DNA of 64,000 nt. Origin: Legionella maceachernii. Its GTDB lineage: Bacteria > Pseudomonadota > Gammaproteobacteria > Legionellales > Legionellaceae. The translations under genes and the position numbers were made by a program. How positions within the stretch are numbered: position 1 is the stretch's first letter; every line of letters begins with the position of its first letter. The notes beneath the pieces were generated by a model, which worked only from the letters and a program-made list of their open reading frames with translations, was not told the DNA's origin and ran no database searches. This document shows, in pieces, positions 53,177 to 62,569 of the stretch. The stretch lies in assembly GCF_900167045.1 (NCBI RefSeq), contig NZ_FUXJ01000006.1, forward strand, positions 124,001 through 188,000, written 5' to 3'.

Positions 53177-54856
53177 TTACTTTTTTTCCATCTCATATTG
53201 CTTGATGGTTGTTAGAAGCCTCGAGGGCGAATATACACCTGATTCAATTGCCTCGTAAAAAGCAAGTAAAGAGGGCTTTTGCTCGAATATTGCTTTTTTA
53301 GGGAGTTCCTTTTTATTGACAGGATATCCTTCACGGATACCAGTCAAAATAGCACTGAGCAGCCACAGTAATGAAATGGCATCATTATCAATTTCTTTAT
53401 GGGAAACGAAACCATAATCAATAAGCGAAACATGGCTTTTATCGCAGATGACATTCCACGTTCTGACATCATTGTGATGTAACCCTTCTTTTTCCAAATC
53501 TGCAAGCGATTTAAGGAGCTCTTGTGCTACATTTATTGCATTTATTTCGCCCGGTTCATGGAGTAGATCCACTAAAAGCTTTCCGCTAATACGCTTTAAT
53601 ACCAATTTAGCCCCGCTCGATGATAGCTCGAAATCCACCAGTTCTGGCATGTGATAAATGTTAGTTAAATGTAAGAGGGTGTTAATTTCAGAGACAATTT
53701 GGCATCGATTTACCTCGCCACTTCGCTCGTCGAATACATATTCTTTTATCACATACTCTTTGCTCAAATAGTAACGACGCGTTATCGCATAAACCGTCGG
53801 TGAATTAGGGTAAGCCTCGAATGTTTTGAACAGGTAAGAGAATTGACGATTATTTACAGTAATTACATTGTCTTTAGCTTTAACGACGTAAAGGGGGCGG
53901 TGTTTATCGGATAAATGAGTAGAGAAATCCCCTATTTTTTCTATAGCCACTTTATCTTTTACAAGATCAAATACAGCTAGTTCATCTTCAGGTTGTGCGT
54001 CGTTCCAAAATAGCGTTGGGTCCTCATTTTTTCTTGCGAGTTCAACAATAAGCATGGGCACTTTTTCCAGAAGCGCTTTCATGAGCCGTTGTGTGTACTC
54101 CAATCCATTATAATAGACTGTATGATGCAGAACACTGAGAATAGTCACAACATCAAATTGACCTGGCTCAATAGTGTTTATGGAATTTTCATCGAGTGCT
54201 TTAGTCCTGATAACTGTAGGGATATTGTTGATACTCCCTATCAAGCGAGCAACTTCGGCATTCTTGGCATTGTATTCCCAGCCTTCAGTCACTGCACTAC
54301 GGTCTGCAAAATAGTAACACATGTAACCCAGCGATGACCCGATATCCAGCATGCGTTTTCCGGCAACCCTACCAAAGTAAGTTTCTATGGCACGACACCT
54401 ATCTTGGCTGGTACGTTGCGGTTCTCTTTGAAGCACACCACCAATCCCATAAGTTGGCTGATATGGTTCAACTTCTTTGATGAGTTCTTTGAGATGATCG
54501 AGCCGAAAATCATGAGTATGTAATCGATGGCCAATTCCTTGGGTAAGTTGCTCGATATGATGCAATCGATTTTCAATGCGTAAATTGAGTTGCTCAAGAA
54601 GTTGCTCAATACGCCGCAAGCGATGTACTTCACCAACCATTATTGGGGGAGCAATACGCTTAATAAAGTGTTTGGCTATTTTTTTAAGACCGCTCCAGAA
54701 ATTTTTTTTGCTCTCTATATGCTTTGAGCATGTTGAAGACTTATGTTCTCCTGATGCTGCTTTTTCCATCAAGGACTCTCCTTCGGGGTGATTAAATTGA
54801 GTATCTTGCATTCCCGCAATGCGTTGCGCGCCTCCTGAAAAATAATCGCTATCCAT
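53177..54856 (-). CDS. WbdD-like bifunctional methyltransferase-kinase with N-terminal coiled coil
   Basis: This 559-residue protein has a basic and coiled-coil region at about 45-130, then a methyltransferase with LDIGSSLGY near 170 and LSVLHHTVYYNG near 240. A protein-kinase-like domain follows: ATP Lys in YVIKEYV (about 371), catalytic HHNDVRTWNV (about 460-469) and metal-binding LIDYGF (about 478-483). WbdD of E. coli O9a, which caps O-chains with phosphate and methyl groups and so sets their length, has the same two domains, with the coiled coil at the C-terminus. A polysaccharide chain terminator is the best reading. It diverges from a 2OG oxygenase. Confidence 0.8.
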   Translation of the reverse strand: MDSDYFSGGAQRIAGMQDTQFNHPEGESLMEKAASGEHKSSTCSKHIESKKNFWSGLKKIAKHFIKRIAPPIMVGEVHRLRRIEQLLEQLNLRIENRLHHIEQLTQGIGHRLHTHDFRLDHLKELIKEVEPYQPTYGIGGVLQREPQRTSQDRCRAIETYFGRVAGKRMLDIGSSLGYMCYYFADRSAVTEGWEYNAKNAEVARLIGSINNIPTVIRTKALDENSINTIEPGQFDVVTILSVLHHTVYYNGLEYTQRLMKALLEKVPMLIVELARKNEDPTLFWNDAQPEDELAVFDLVKDKVAIEKIGDFSTHLSDKHRPLYVVKAKDNVITVNNRQFSYLFKTFEAYPNSPTVYAITRRYYLSKEYVIKEYVFDERSGEVNRCQIVSEINTLLHLTNIYHMPELVDFELSSSGAKLVLKRISGKLLVDLLHEPGEINAINVAQELLKSLADLEKEGLHHNDVRTWNVICDKSHVSLIDYGFVSHKEIDNDAISLLWLLSAILTGIREGYPVNKKELPKKAIFEQKPSLLAFYEAIESGVYSPSRLLTTIKQYEMEKK

Positions 54857-54986
54857 AAGCTATCAAACCTTACTGCCATAAAGCCGCAACATGGAACTAT
54901 ACCAGTTTAGTGTCTAAACTGTAATTAACATTTTGGAGTGTTCTAATCCTGAATTCATTAGGAGTAAATTAAGAAAGGTTAGCTCA

Positions 54987-55766
54987 ATGAAAAAACAATT
55001 AACTGATTTGATTGTCCATAGACTGCACGAGGAAAAGGAAAATCTAAGAAAACAATTTTTTCAAACGCATCCCATTAAAGTTGCTCATCATTTTGCCCTA
55101 GATAATGTGCTTCCTGTTGAGATCGCTGAGAAAATTTATGCAAATTTTCCCAAACCCAAAAACATGCACATGCTAAGTAATTTGGGGCAGTTAAAGTTAA
55201 GGTATAGTCATCTGAAAGATACATCCCATTTAATACAAGACATCAATTCTGCTTTTCAAGATCCGAGAGTGATTACTGAAATTGAAGAAATCACTGAAAT
55301 TAAAAACCAAATTCCTGATCCTTCACGTTTTGCTGGCGGAATCAGTACACTGCTTAAAGGGTATTATATTAACCCTCATTTGGATAATTCCCATGATGTG
55401 GATAGAAAATTCTACCGTACTGTGAATGTTCTTTATTATGTGTCTCCTAATTGGAAATTGGAAAACGGGGGCAATTATGAATTATGGGATGAGTCCATTA
55501 AACAGCGCATTATCGTTCCTTGCTTTTTCAATCGCTTGATTGTCATGGCAACCAATCGCCATTCCTGGCATTCGGTGAATCGTGTTGTATGCGATGCCCC
55601 GCGATGCTGTGTGTTCAATTATTTTTTTTCGGCACAATCACCTGAGGGTGAGGAGTACCTTAATGTCAATTCCATAACGAACCCACTTTACAGACCTCGA
55701 CCTGAGCAAAAAATTCGCCGAAAAATAGCCAATATGAGACATAGATTATTGGGTAAGAGGGCCTGA
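54987..55766 (+). CDS. 2-oxoglutarate-Fe(II) oxygenase (prolyl-hydroxylase-like)
   Basis: The product is 259 residues from ATG 54987; a TTG at 54933 lacks support. The Fe-binding triad is HLD in NPHLDNSHD (first His and Asp) and a distal His in NRHSWHSVNRV, with Arg of RCCVFNYFFS for 2-oxoglutarate. This is the 2OG-FeII_Oxy_3-like layout. Such enzymes hydroxylate proteins, sugars or lipids. Sharing a divergent promoter with the WbdD-like gene suggests modification of the same surface polymer, which is inference. Confidence 0.82.
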   Translation: MKKQLTDLIVHRLHEEKENLRKQFFQTHPIKVAHHFALDNVLPVEIAEKIYANFPKPKNMHMLSNLGQLKLRYSHLKDTSHLIQDINSAFQDPRVITEIEEITEIKNQIPDPSRFAGGISTLLKGYYINPHLDNSHDVDRKFYRTVNVLYYVSPNWKLENGGNYELWDESIKQRIIVPCFFNRLIVMATNRHSWHSVNRVVCDAPRCCVFNYFFSAQSPEGEEYLNVNSITNPLYRPRPEQKIRRKIANMRHRLLGKRA

Positions 55767-56000
55767 TCCTCTCTCCATAACTAATCCTCACTTTAAGTGA
55801 GTTTATTAAAGTAATTGTGCACTACATGAGCTTAAGTTTTTTATCAGCAGACGCTAACTTCTTCATTCCAATCGATAAATGATAAATATAAAAACACATT
55901 CCTTAGTAATTAAACCACTTTATAAGAGCGCATAATTTCACGAAAATGAATATTTTTACTCCACTGAGAACATTTTGCTTCCATTTTCGGTCTAATTTAG

Positions 56001-56006
56001 TATAAT
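56001..56006 (+). promoter_or_regulatory. Candidate -10 box of the 56056 gene
   Basis: TATAAT at 56001-56006 is a consensus -10. TTGCTT at 55975-55980 is 20 bp upstream, too far for a standard sigma70 promoter. The ATG at 56005 overlaps this box, so it is not a likely translation start. Confidence 0.4.
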
Positions 56007-56055
56007 GATTACAAATCTTTACTTAAATGATACATTTAAAAGAACAGGCTTTACG

Positions 56056-56982
56056 ATGACTCATTATTTATATATCCCTTTTAAACGAAAAGACGTTCCA
56101 TCCAATCAAAAGAAAATGATCGAAGAGTGGTTACTATTGGAACAGAAACAAAAGAATGAAGTGGTAGTCTGTTATTACGGTGAGAAAAAATTAAAACAAC
56201 GACCCCAAAGCGCCAAAATTACAATTTTATTTGCGGGTAAACCTGGAAATAAATCACCATTGCACGGTATCGACGACATAGATACTGAATTATTACGGCA
56301 CTCTGAAGGATTATCGCAACATCTTAGAGTTATTTATGCGCATAATAATTCAATCTTAGTCCCTGAGGTCGCTGATAAAATGAAGGAAGATGGTTTGCTC
56401 GATGAATTTCAAGGGCGGCTACAGATTAACCTTATTTTCCTTAATGCCAATATCAAAGAAGCTCACACCCTGGCTGGTTCTTTTTTTAATTCACTAAAAA
56501 AATACGAAGAGCACAAGCAGGGAGTAATAAAGCTGCAATATCTCGCAAATGACTCACAGGAAAAATCGAATTCCTATCCCACCTATACGCACAAAAAAAG
56601 CCAATTAGAGCTGGTTAAAGAGCCCGCGATATATACCAAGCACTCTATGTACAATGATAAAGCACATTATCCTAAACTTTCTGTTGACGAAGTGGCTTCG
56701 GTAGTTAAAGCGTATTATCGTTATAAATCCTCGCGATGCTGTGGTTTATCGGGCTTATTAAACTTAAATGGGCTCTTTTCAAGTGCTGCCAGCACGGAAG
56801 CCCTTAAATATCTCAGCAAAAAAGACATCTCTGATATAGACAGATACGCTTATGCTTCTCGCTTCATAAGGTACTATAAAGAAAATCATTTATCCCAATT
56901 TCTTAACCCAGTGCTTGAAAATGCATTACAGGAACATGAAGCCACTTGGAATGACCAGCCGACAAGTTCATTAAACATGTAG
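56056..56982 (+). CDS. Hypothetical soluble protein (possible Dot/Icm effector)
   Basis: The product is 308 residues from ATG 56056. It is soluble, Lys-rich, without TM or signal peptide. No fold was recognised in 1-215. The C-terminal part (about 220-300) is a helical module with SSRCCGLSGLLNLNGLF and RYAYASRFIRYY, a type I associate loosely with ends of Legionella proteins; I cannot name it. The tail contains Glu and Ser/Thr near the end, as in many type IVB substrates, but this is weak evidence. It is monocistronic between the oxygenase and the RimK-like operon. Confidence 0.6.
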   Translation: MTHYLYIPFKRKDVPSNQKKMIEEWLLLEQKQKNEVVVCYYGEKKLKQRPQSAKITILFAGKPGNKSPLHGIDDIDTELLRHSEGLSQHLRVIYAHNNSILVPEVADKMKEDGLLDEFQGRLQINLIFLNANIKEAHTLAGSFFNSLKKYEEHKQGVIKLQYLANDSQEKSNSYPTYTHKKSQLELVKEPAIYTKHSMYNDKAHYPKLSVDEVASVVKAYYRYKSSRCCGLSGLLNLNGLFSSAASTEALKYLSKKDISDIDRYAYASRFIRYYKENHLSQFLNPVLENALQEHEATWNDQPTSSLNM

Positions 56983-57124
56983 TTTTGAGTCCCAAAAAAG
57001 AGATTCATGAATTTTATTGGTTAATCGAGAAGCATAAATTCATTGGCGGCACAAATAAGAGCGAATTAGATCGCATTTGCTACTCCACCCGATCGCGATG
57101 ATTTTAAATTGCCCTTTGAATGGT

Positions 57125-58069
57125 TTAACGAGCAAACTGCTGCTTACTGAAAGCCACTCGGTCTGTAATGGGCTCTGTACCTTGTGCAGCTCGAGTTTCA
57201 ATAAGTCTATAACGAGAAAGACCACCTTCACGATTAGCAATTTGGATATTTAATCCTGGGCGAGCATTCAGCTCCAGCATAAGAGGACCATGATCTTTGT
57301 CAAGGACGATGTCCACTCCTAGATAACCAAGACCCGTTAACTCATAACAACTGGCTGCAATTTCTAAAATCTTATCCCAGTAAGGCACAGCAATATCAAC
57401 AATTGGTGCCATGGTGTCGGGATGAAAATCGATGGCATCATTATGAAAAACGCCACCGAGAGTTTTTCCAGTGGCTAAGTTAATGCCGACTCCAATAGCG
57501 CCTTGATGCAAATTCGCCTTGCCTCCAGATAAGCGTGTGGGTAAACGTACCATTGCCATGGCTGGATAGCCTAATAAAGTAATAACACGAATATCCGGGA
57601 TGCCTTCGTAGCTCACCTCTTGGAATACCGGATCCACTACGACACGGTGTTCAATGATGGCGTAATCTGCATGACCACCTAAACTGTAGGCACCTGAGAG
57701 AAGACAAGACAAGTGATAATTCATTTCGTTGACGGTAACAAGTTTACCGTTAATTTGGCGATAGCGCCCAAAGACTTTATCAGTAATGACAATAATACCA
57801 TCACCTCCAGCGCCATGAGCAGGTTTTACCACAAAATCTTTATAAGGTTCTAAGATTTGCTCGATATTTTTAATTTGATGCTCACTTTCGATAATTTCAT
57901 AGAGCTTTGGCACAGCAATTCCGGCTTGTATAGCAAGTCGTTTGGTTTGTAATTTATCGTCAACTAATGGATAGCGTTTGCGATTGTTATACCGCAGCAC
58001 ATAATCACTATTACGCTGGTTAATACTGAGAATGCCGCGTTCTCGTAAACGACGATATAACTGCAACAT
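57125..58069 (-). CDS. Alpha-L-glutamate ligase-like ATP-grasp protein (RimK type)
   Basis: This 314-residue ATP-grasp protein has VVKPAHGAGGDGIIV as the phosphate-binding loop, VDIVLDKDHGPLMLELNARPGLNIQ with the Glu-Asn metal site, and RVVVDPVF. It matches the RimK-related ligases found with an inactive transglutaminase membrane protein and a retropepsin-like protease. The substrate is unknown; addition of an amino acid to a peptide or protein is inferred from the family. It overlaps the upstream gene by one base (TAATG). Confidence 0.85.
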   Translation of the reverse strand: MLQLYRRLRERGILSINQRNSDYVLRYNNRKRYPLVDDKLQTKRLAIQAGIAVPKLYEIIESEHQIKNIEQILEPYKDFVVKPAHGAGGDGIIVITDKVFGRYRQINGKLVTVNEMNYHLSCLLSGAYSLGGHADYAIIEHRVVVDPVFQEVSYEGIPDIRVITLLGYPAMAMVRLPTRLSGGKANLHQGAIGVGINLATGKTLGGVFHNDAIDFHPDTMAPIVDIAVPYWDKILEIAASCYELTGLGYLGVDIVLDKDHGPLMLELNARPGLNIQIANREGGLSRYRLIETRAAQGTEPITDRVAFSKQQFAR

Positions 58070-59595
58070 TATTCTTTCCCCGCGAGCACTTTAAAGCGGA
58101 ATAGCTCAAAAAGCCTATACCCGCGATATTGGCCAAACCACAAAATCAATGCAAGCAATACGAGCAAGAGTTCGGGAAAAGCAAAAATTAAATATTGCAT
58201 GGGGGCATAGCTCATTGCGCCAAAAGCAATCACGGCTGCTACAAGACTGCCGGCACCTGATTTAATGGCTTCTGAAGCACCTCGCTCATCCCAAGTGATA
58301 CACATTCTTTCTATTGTCATGGTTAGAATTACCATTGGGAATAAAGCCACTGATAAACCAGAATCCAAACCTAAATTTTGGCTTATGACACTGATAAAGA
58401 CCATCAATAAAATGACCACAGTAAGAATTGCGGCCAATCTTGGAACAAGCAATAACCGAAGCTGATCAAGATAAAAACGGGCCAGTAAACCAAAAGAAAC
58501 AATGATAATGAAGAGCGTTATTCCCCAAATGACATGCGTTTCACGGAAAGCTAACGCGATAAGTACTGGCATAAAAGTACCGAATGTTTTCAAGCCGATA
58601 AAATTACGCAGCAATAAAATAATAAAAGCCCCAATTGGCACAGTAAGTAAGATTTTATAAATTTCTTGAACATTAACCGGCAGTTGCAATAAAGAAAAGC
58701 GCAATAATTGAGAATCAGTTTGCGATCCTCGTGCTTTTGCAATAGTTAGTGCATTAATTGGTGTGGGAGAGACGGTGAGATTGAATACCGGTTTTTTACC
58801 GCCAACCACATCGTGCACCGGATCGAAGCCATACTGCCAAACAAGAAAATCTTTAGGGAAACCTGCTCCACCGGTACGAGGGTTAATATAAGTCCACTCT
58901 TTGCCATTGTGAACCACCATAAACGCTTTTAAATCAGCTTTATTTTGTTTTCCTAAATAAATTCCTTTAACAGGCATCGCATAAATTTTAGCCTGATTTA
59001 AAACCGTGATCGCTGCATTAATAATATTCTCATCAGTAAAGTCATTACCCACCAATAACTTAGCATTGCCATCGCGTTTGTTGAGCTCTTTGATGGTGCC
59101 TTGAGCAAACGTTTGAATATCGGCCGATGATTGGCGAACCTGATTGGTTATGGCTTCCACAGCTGAGCGTTGCGTGTCAATAAGAGGTTGTGCTTTCACG
59201 AGTGGTGGTTTATTGGTTAACGAAGATTCATTGTTATTCACTTCGCGGAAAATGGCTCGGTAATAAAGCGATTGGTCACCTGAACTGCGCCTCTGCGACC
59301 ATACTGTTTGACGATTATAACCACTTAAATTAGTGGTTACTCCGTAATTATGAGAAACAAAGTACTCGTCTAAAATAGCAAAGTAAGGAGGCATATAGGG
59401 TATGGTAAAACTTGCTTTTACTGGGGTATTTCGATCAGCTACAAAACGTAAATTGGCCTCAACCATCCAGCTATTCACTGTTTCTGTGTCTGTTAATGGC
59501 ACATCAAGAACAAGATGTCGATAAAGAAAAATCCCTATACCTAACAAAAAAAGGCTGATAATTAAGCCATACACATGTCGTTTATTTGACTTCAT
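58069..59595 (-). CDS. Inactive transglutaminase fused to seven TM helices (UUP1 family)
   Basis: This 508-residue protein has an N-terminal TM anchor, a periplasmic region (about 35-300) with a transglutaminase-like fold (RTGGAGFPKDFLVWQYG) lacking the catalytic Cys, and about seven TM helices at 305-500. It is the known membrane partner of the ATP-grasp ligase (57125) and protease (59582) in a conserved three-gene set. It may bind a peptide substrate outside and pass a signal or substrate inside. It overlaps the protease gene by 14 nt. Confidence 0.87.
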   Translation of the reverse strand: MKSNKRHVYGLIISLFLLGIGIFLYRHLVLDVPLTDTETVNSWMVEANLRFVADRNTPVKASFTIPYMPPYFAILDEYFVSHNYGVTTNLSGYNRQTVWSQRRSSGDQSLYYRAIFREVNNNESSLTNKPPLVKAQPLIDTQRSAVEAITNQVRQSSADIQTFAQGTIKELNKRDGNAKLLVGNDFTDENIINAAITVLNQAKIYAMPVKGIYLGKQNKADLKAFMVVHNGKEWTYINPRTGGAGFPKDFLVWQYGFDPVHDVVGGKKPVFNLTVSPTPINALTIAKARGSQTDSQLLRFSLLQLPVNVQEIYKILLTVPIGAFIILLLRNFIGLKTFGTFMPVLIALAFRETHVIWGITLFIIIVSFGLLARFYLDQLRLLLVPRLAAILTVVILLMVFISVISQNLGLDSGLSVALFPMVILTMTIERMCITWDERGASEAIKSGAGSLVAAVIAFGAMSYAPMQYLIFAFPELLLVLLALILWFGQYRGYRLFELFRFKVLAGKE

Positions 59596-60112
59596 TTTTT
59601 ACTGCTTTCTGGGTTTTAATTAAAAAGGCATGGCTCGGGTCAACCAGACCATTAAAAGCGATGATTGCATCTCTACCAAGAAGTAATGGGTAATTAAAGC
59701 GTTTTCTATTGGTTAAATTCACCGGGATATTACGGACTTTATTACCAATTTGAATGCGCATCATGACAACCGGCCGCTTGATAGGAGCTGGCTTCCTTTG
59801 TGATGGCAGATGTTCTCCTGCGCGCACTTTAATTTTTACTTTACCTAAATACTCTGAGGTAAACTCAACTTCTTCTGTCTTACCTGGAACTTTAAAGCGT
59901 AGATAAGGTTTGCCATTTTGCTCAATTTCGTGAATATCAACAGCACTTAATGAAGCGGATTTTGCACCGGTATCAAATTTGGCTGATAGAACCATCCCTT
60001 TATCGACAAGCGTTGCTTTTTCAACATACCCATACACTATTTTGGTATCAGTCGCCATGGAAAATCCTGATAGCAATAATAAAATCAAACAAGAAAAACG
60101 ACGCAAACTCAT
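59582..60112 (-). CDS. Retropepsin-like periplasmic aspartic protease (RimB-type 'ATP-dependent zinc protease')
   Basis: The product is 176 residues from ATG 60112; AAGG is about 8 nt upstream. It has a signal peptide (SCLILLLLSGFSMA). The single active-site triad FDTGAKSASL is that of retropepsin-like enzymes, which work as dimers. PLLLGRDAI is the hydrophobic-Gly motif near the C-terminus. Databases often call this family zinc protease although the DTG triad is aspartic. It is the first gene of the operon with the 7TM and ATP-grasp proteins. The substrate is unknown. Confidence 0.85.
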   Translation of the reverse strand: MSLRRFSCLILLLLSGFSMATDTKIVYGYVEKATLVDKGMVLSAKFDTGAKSASLSAVDIHEIEQNGKPYLRFKVPGKTEEVEFTSEYLGKVKIKVRAGEHLPSQRKPAPIKRPVVMMRIQIGNKVRNIPVNLTNRKRFNYPLLLGRDAIIAFNGLVDPSHAFLIKTQKAVKNEVK

Positions 60113-60391
60113 TAGCAAACCTTCTCACTAAATTTGCAAATAGCTAATGCTAGCAGATTTGTGAGCCAACGCACAGAGCTCGGATTACCTATTATAATAG
60201 AAATGAATAAAATTTGGTTATTTTTACTAAAACTTAGCAACGAAAATAAAGATTTTTTTACCTACTTTGTGATAGAATTGCCGATGGCCAAACGCTTTTT
60301 GGTCTATTTTGACTCAAGATGAAAAATTTGTTGTCAATTGTCTCATTATTCGGTACAATCCCTCCCATCCTAGCCGATCCCGTAGAATTGT

Positions 60392-62569
60392 ATGTCGATC
60401 GAAACTCTTCCTATAGAATCAGTAAGTTACTTGGAGCTGATTGCCGGGAGAAAGGATCAAAACCCACCGCTTCTGGCAAAGAAACTACACAAGTGGCATT
60501 ATATTTACGCAATATATGGTGCCTTGGATGGCTTGAGCCTGTCGTACAGCATGATCAAGTATCTCTTTGATTTGGTGTCGGAGAGCAAACAGTCTGCTTC
60601 AGATGAAATGCACGATTGGTTAATGGAACCCGGTGGTGCTTTAGCCGCGGCAAGCGGTTCAATCGTTCTCATTACTTTCTCGATGCTTGCCAATCATTTC
60701 AGTGATGACGATCCCAATGCATTTAAGCGTTATATAGCCATTTTATGGCCCTATTGCCGAGATACAATGAAGGGCCTAAAAAATGCGTATAAGGGGGTGC
60801 GTAGTACACTCCAAGTGGTTGAGTTACTCAATGGTCAAAATTTATCCTTCCTCTTTGTTCCTGTCGGTGTTTTACTCGGGGGGTTATCCGTTTTAAACCG
60901 CATTTGGTACCGTCGAATGCTCACCGAGCGCAAGTCGATGATGAAGGAAAATGCCAAGTTGCTGGAAGAGATCCAGAACTCAAGGGACATAACTCTTGAA
61001 AATATTGATAATTATTTAAAACGAATAAAAAAACAAACTGAGAGGCAAAAACGATTAGGATTACTCTCAGCGACTTATGGAGGTATCGTTGATGGCCTTT
61101 ACTTGTATGTCGGTGTCTTAGGCCTTTGTTCCCTTTCTCCACCCGCATTAATTGCGATGTCAGTATTCTCTTTTCTGTATGTGACAATCAGTATCGCTAC
61201 CCGTGCCTATGAAGAATACGATTTTCAACGCAAATTACGTATTGCCCAAGCAAAAATTGAATTAGCCCATAGTGGAAAAAAAATAGAGCTCATGATTGAA
61301 GCGCTGCAACGGACGCACAGTGCTGTAGCAAGGGACTCTCAAAATTCCGAATTATTGGCGCAGCAATTAAAAATAATTGCTGAATTTGAAAAGGTAGTCG
61401 AATTATTTGAAGAAAAACGCGAAAATTACCGCTCTATTACTACCCTTTCTTACACTTCAGCCGTTTTAGCAGGTGCGAAGAGGGGACTGTATGCTTATTC
61501 AGCACTTGCAAGCCTTGTGTTTGCTGTCGGCACAATCCTGGTTTTAGCTTCTGTTCCTTTCCCCCCCGCCCTATTAATCAGTTGTATTAGCCTTGGATTG
61601 GTTTTCTTGATGGCATTTATTGCTCATTCTGTAATCCATACCTTCCAACACCATCGTAAACAACAAAAAGAACTAGAGGCTGAAAATCTCTCTACAGATA
61701 AGAAAAAACTGTCCCATATTCAATGGCTTTACAATAAATGTAAAAAAGACGTTGCCGAGCTTGAGCCAGATCAGCTTGAGCTAGTTAGGATAGCGATTCT
61801 CGATAGAATGGTTATCGATCCCACTCCTCAATTCTTTTTTGAAGAATGGTTTGAAGTGGTACGCTCTTTCTTTTCGGGAGTTGGCAAAGGGTCAAAAGCG
61901 GTTGGACTCATGATGAATTCGCTAGAGGAGCCGGATGATAAAGGTCATTATCATGAGTCAATCATCATGATGGGCTTTATCGCATTGAGCGCTTTTATCC
62001 ATACTCTGGTGTTTGCCTTAAGGGCCTATGCGCGCATGGGGCGAGATCCTCTTGAGAAAGTATTCATAACTAATAAACCGAAAGAATTGGCCTTAGCCTG
62101 TGACTCCACGCCTTCGTCGATTGATTCAGAGGATTGGTTCTCTCGAGATGACGATTACAGGGGGTGTGGCTCTTCGGGTCCATTGATAGGCGAATCCTCA
62201 TCTATTGATGGAGTACAAAAAGACACAGCAATGAATCCGCTACAGTCCTGTGTGATCGAGCCCGAGCAAATAACACCTCGTTTGCCTGTGGGAGAACCTC
62301 CCCAGGGTGCTCAGTTCTCTGTCTTAGAGTCTGAGCAAACGCCTAAGCCATCGACAGAGTCTGAGCCGTCCGTTCAAGCGAAGACTGAGAAGGACTCACC
62401 GAAAGGGCAAAAACCAAATTCATTTAGTTTTGTTCATTCGCTGTATCACGTCTTTGCGGGAAGTAAACAATCTTCGCGTCCTGCTCCATCCTCTCAACGA
62501 TTACCCTCACAATTGGTTACTGAGTTTGGTTCTTCGCAGATGAAGAGTACAATTGTGGGTTCAACGTAG
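60392..62569 (+). CDS. Multi-hairpin membrane protein with five repeated TM modules and a disordered tail (unknown)
   Basis: This 725-residue protein contains about five modules, each a Gly/Tyr-rich start followed by two TM helices and a charged or coiled helix: residues 43-105, 122-178, 227-278, 353-422 and 491-550. YGALDGLSLSY (42-52), YGGIVDGLYLY (229-239) and AGAKRGLYAY (360-369) show the shared motif. Residues 555-725 are Ser/Pro/Glu-rich and probably disordered. No signal peptide or enzyme motif is seen. The design resembles integral-membrane effectors that reshape host membranes, but also structural membrane proteins. No clear ribosome site precedes the ATG. The 3' end overlaps the opposing gene by 53 nt. 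Confidence 0.65.
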   Translation: MSIETLPIESVSYLELIAGRKDQNPPLLAKKLHKWHYIYAIYGALDGLSLSYSMIKYLFDLVSESKQSASDEMHDWLMEPGGALAAASGSIVLITFSMLANHFSDDDPNAFKRYIAILWPYCRDTMKGLKNAYKGVRSTLQVVELLNGQNLSFLFVPVGVLLGGLSVLNRIWYRRMLTERKSMMKENAKLLEEIQNSRDITLENIDNYLKRIKKQTERQKRLGLLSATYGGIVDGLYLYVGVLGLCSLSPPALIAMSVFSFLYVTISIATRAYEEYDFQRKLRIAQAKIELAHSGKKIELMIEALQRTHSAVARDSQNSELLAQQLKIIAEFEKVVELFEEKRENYRSITTLSYTSAVLAGAKRGLYAYSALASLVFAVGTILVLASVPFPPALLISCISLGLVFLMAFIAHSVIHTFQHHRKQQKELEAENLSTDKKKLSHIQWLYNKCKKDVAELEPDQLELVRIAILDRMVIDPTPQFFFEEWFEVVRSFFSGVGKGSKAVGLMMNSLEEPDDKGHYHESIIMMGFIALSAFIHTLVFALRAYARMGRDPLEKVFITNKPKELALACDSTPSSIDSEDWFSRDDDYRGCGSSGPLIGESSSIDGVQKDTAMNPLQSCVIEPEQITPRLPVGEPPQGAQFSVLESEQTPKPSTESEPSVQAKTEKDSPKGQKPNSFSFVHSLYHVFAGSKQSSRPAPSSQRLPSQLVTEFGSSQMKSTIVGST

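Noticed and set aside
56005-56982. Upstream ATG of the unknown soluble protein
   Set aside because: The ATG is inside a TATAAT promoter box, so the next in-frame ATG (56056) was used.
60319-60570. Plus-strand ORF of 83 residues with a signal-peptide-like start
   Set aside because: It overlaps the start of the 725-residue gene in another frame, has no ribosome site, and loses protein-like composition after about residue 30.
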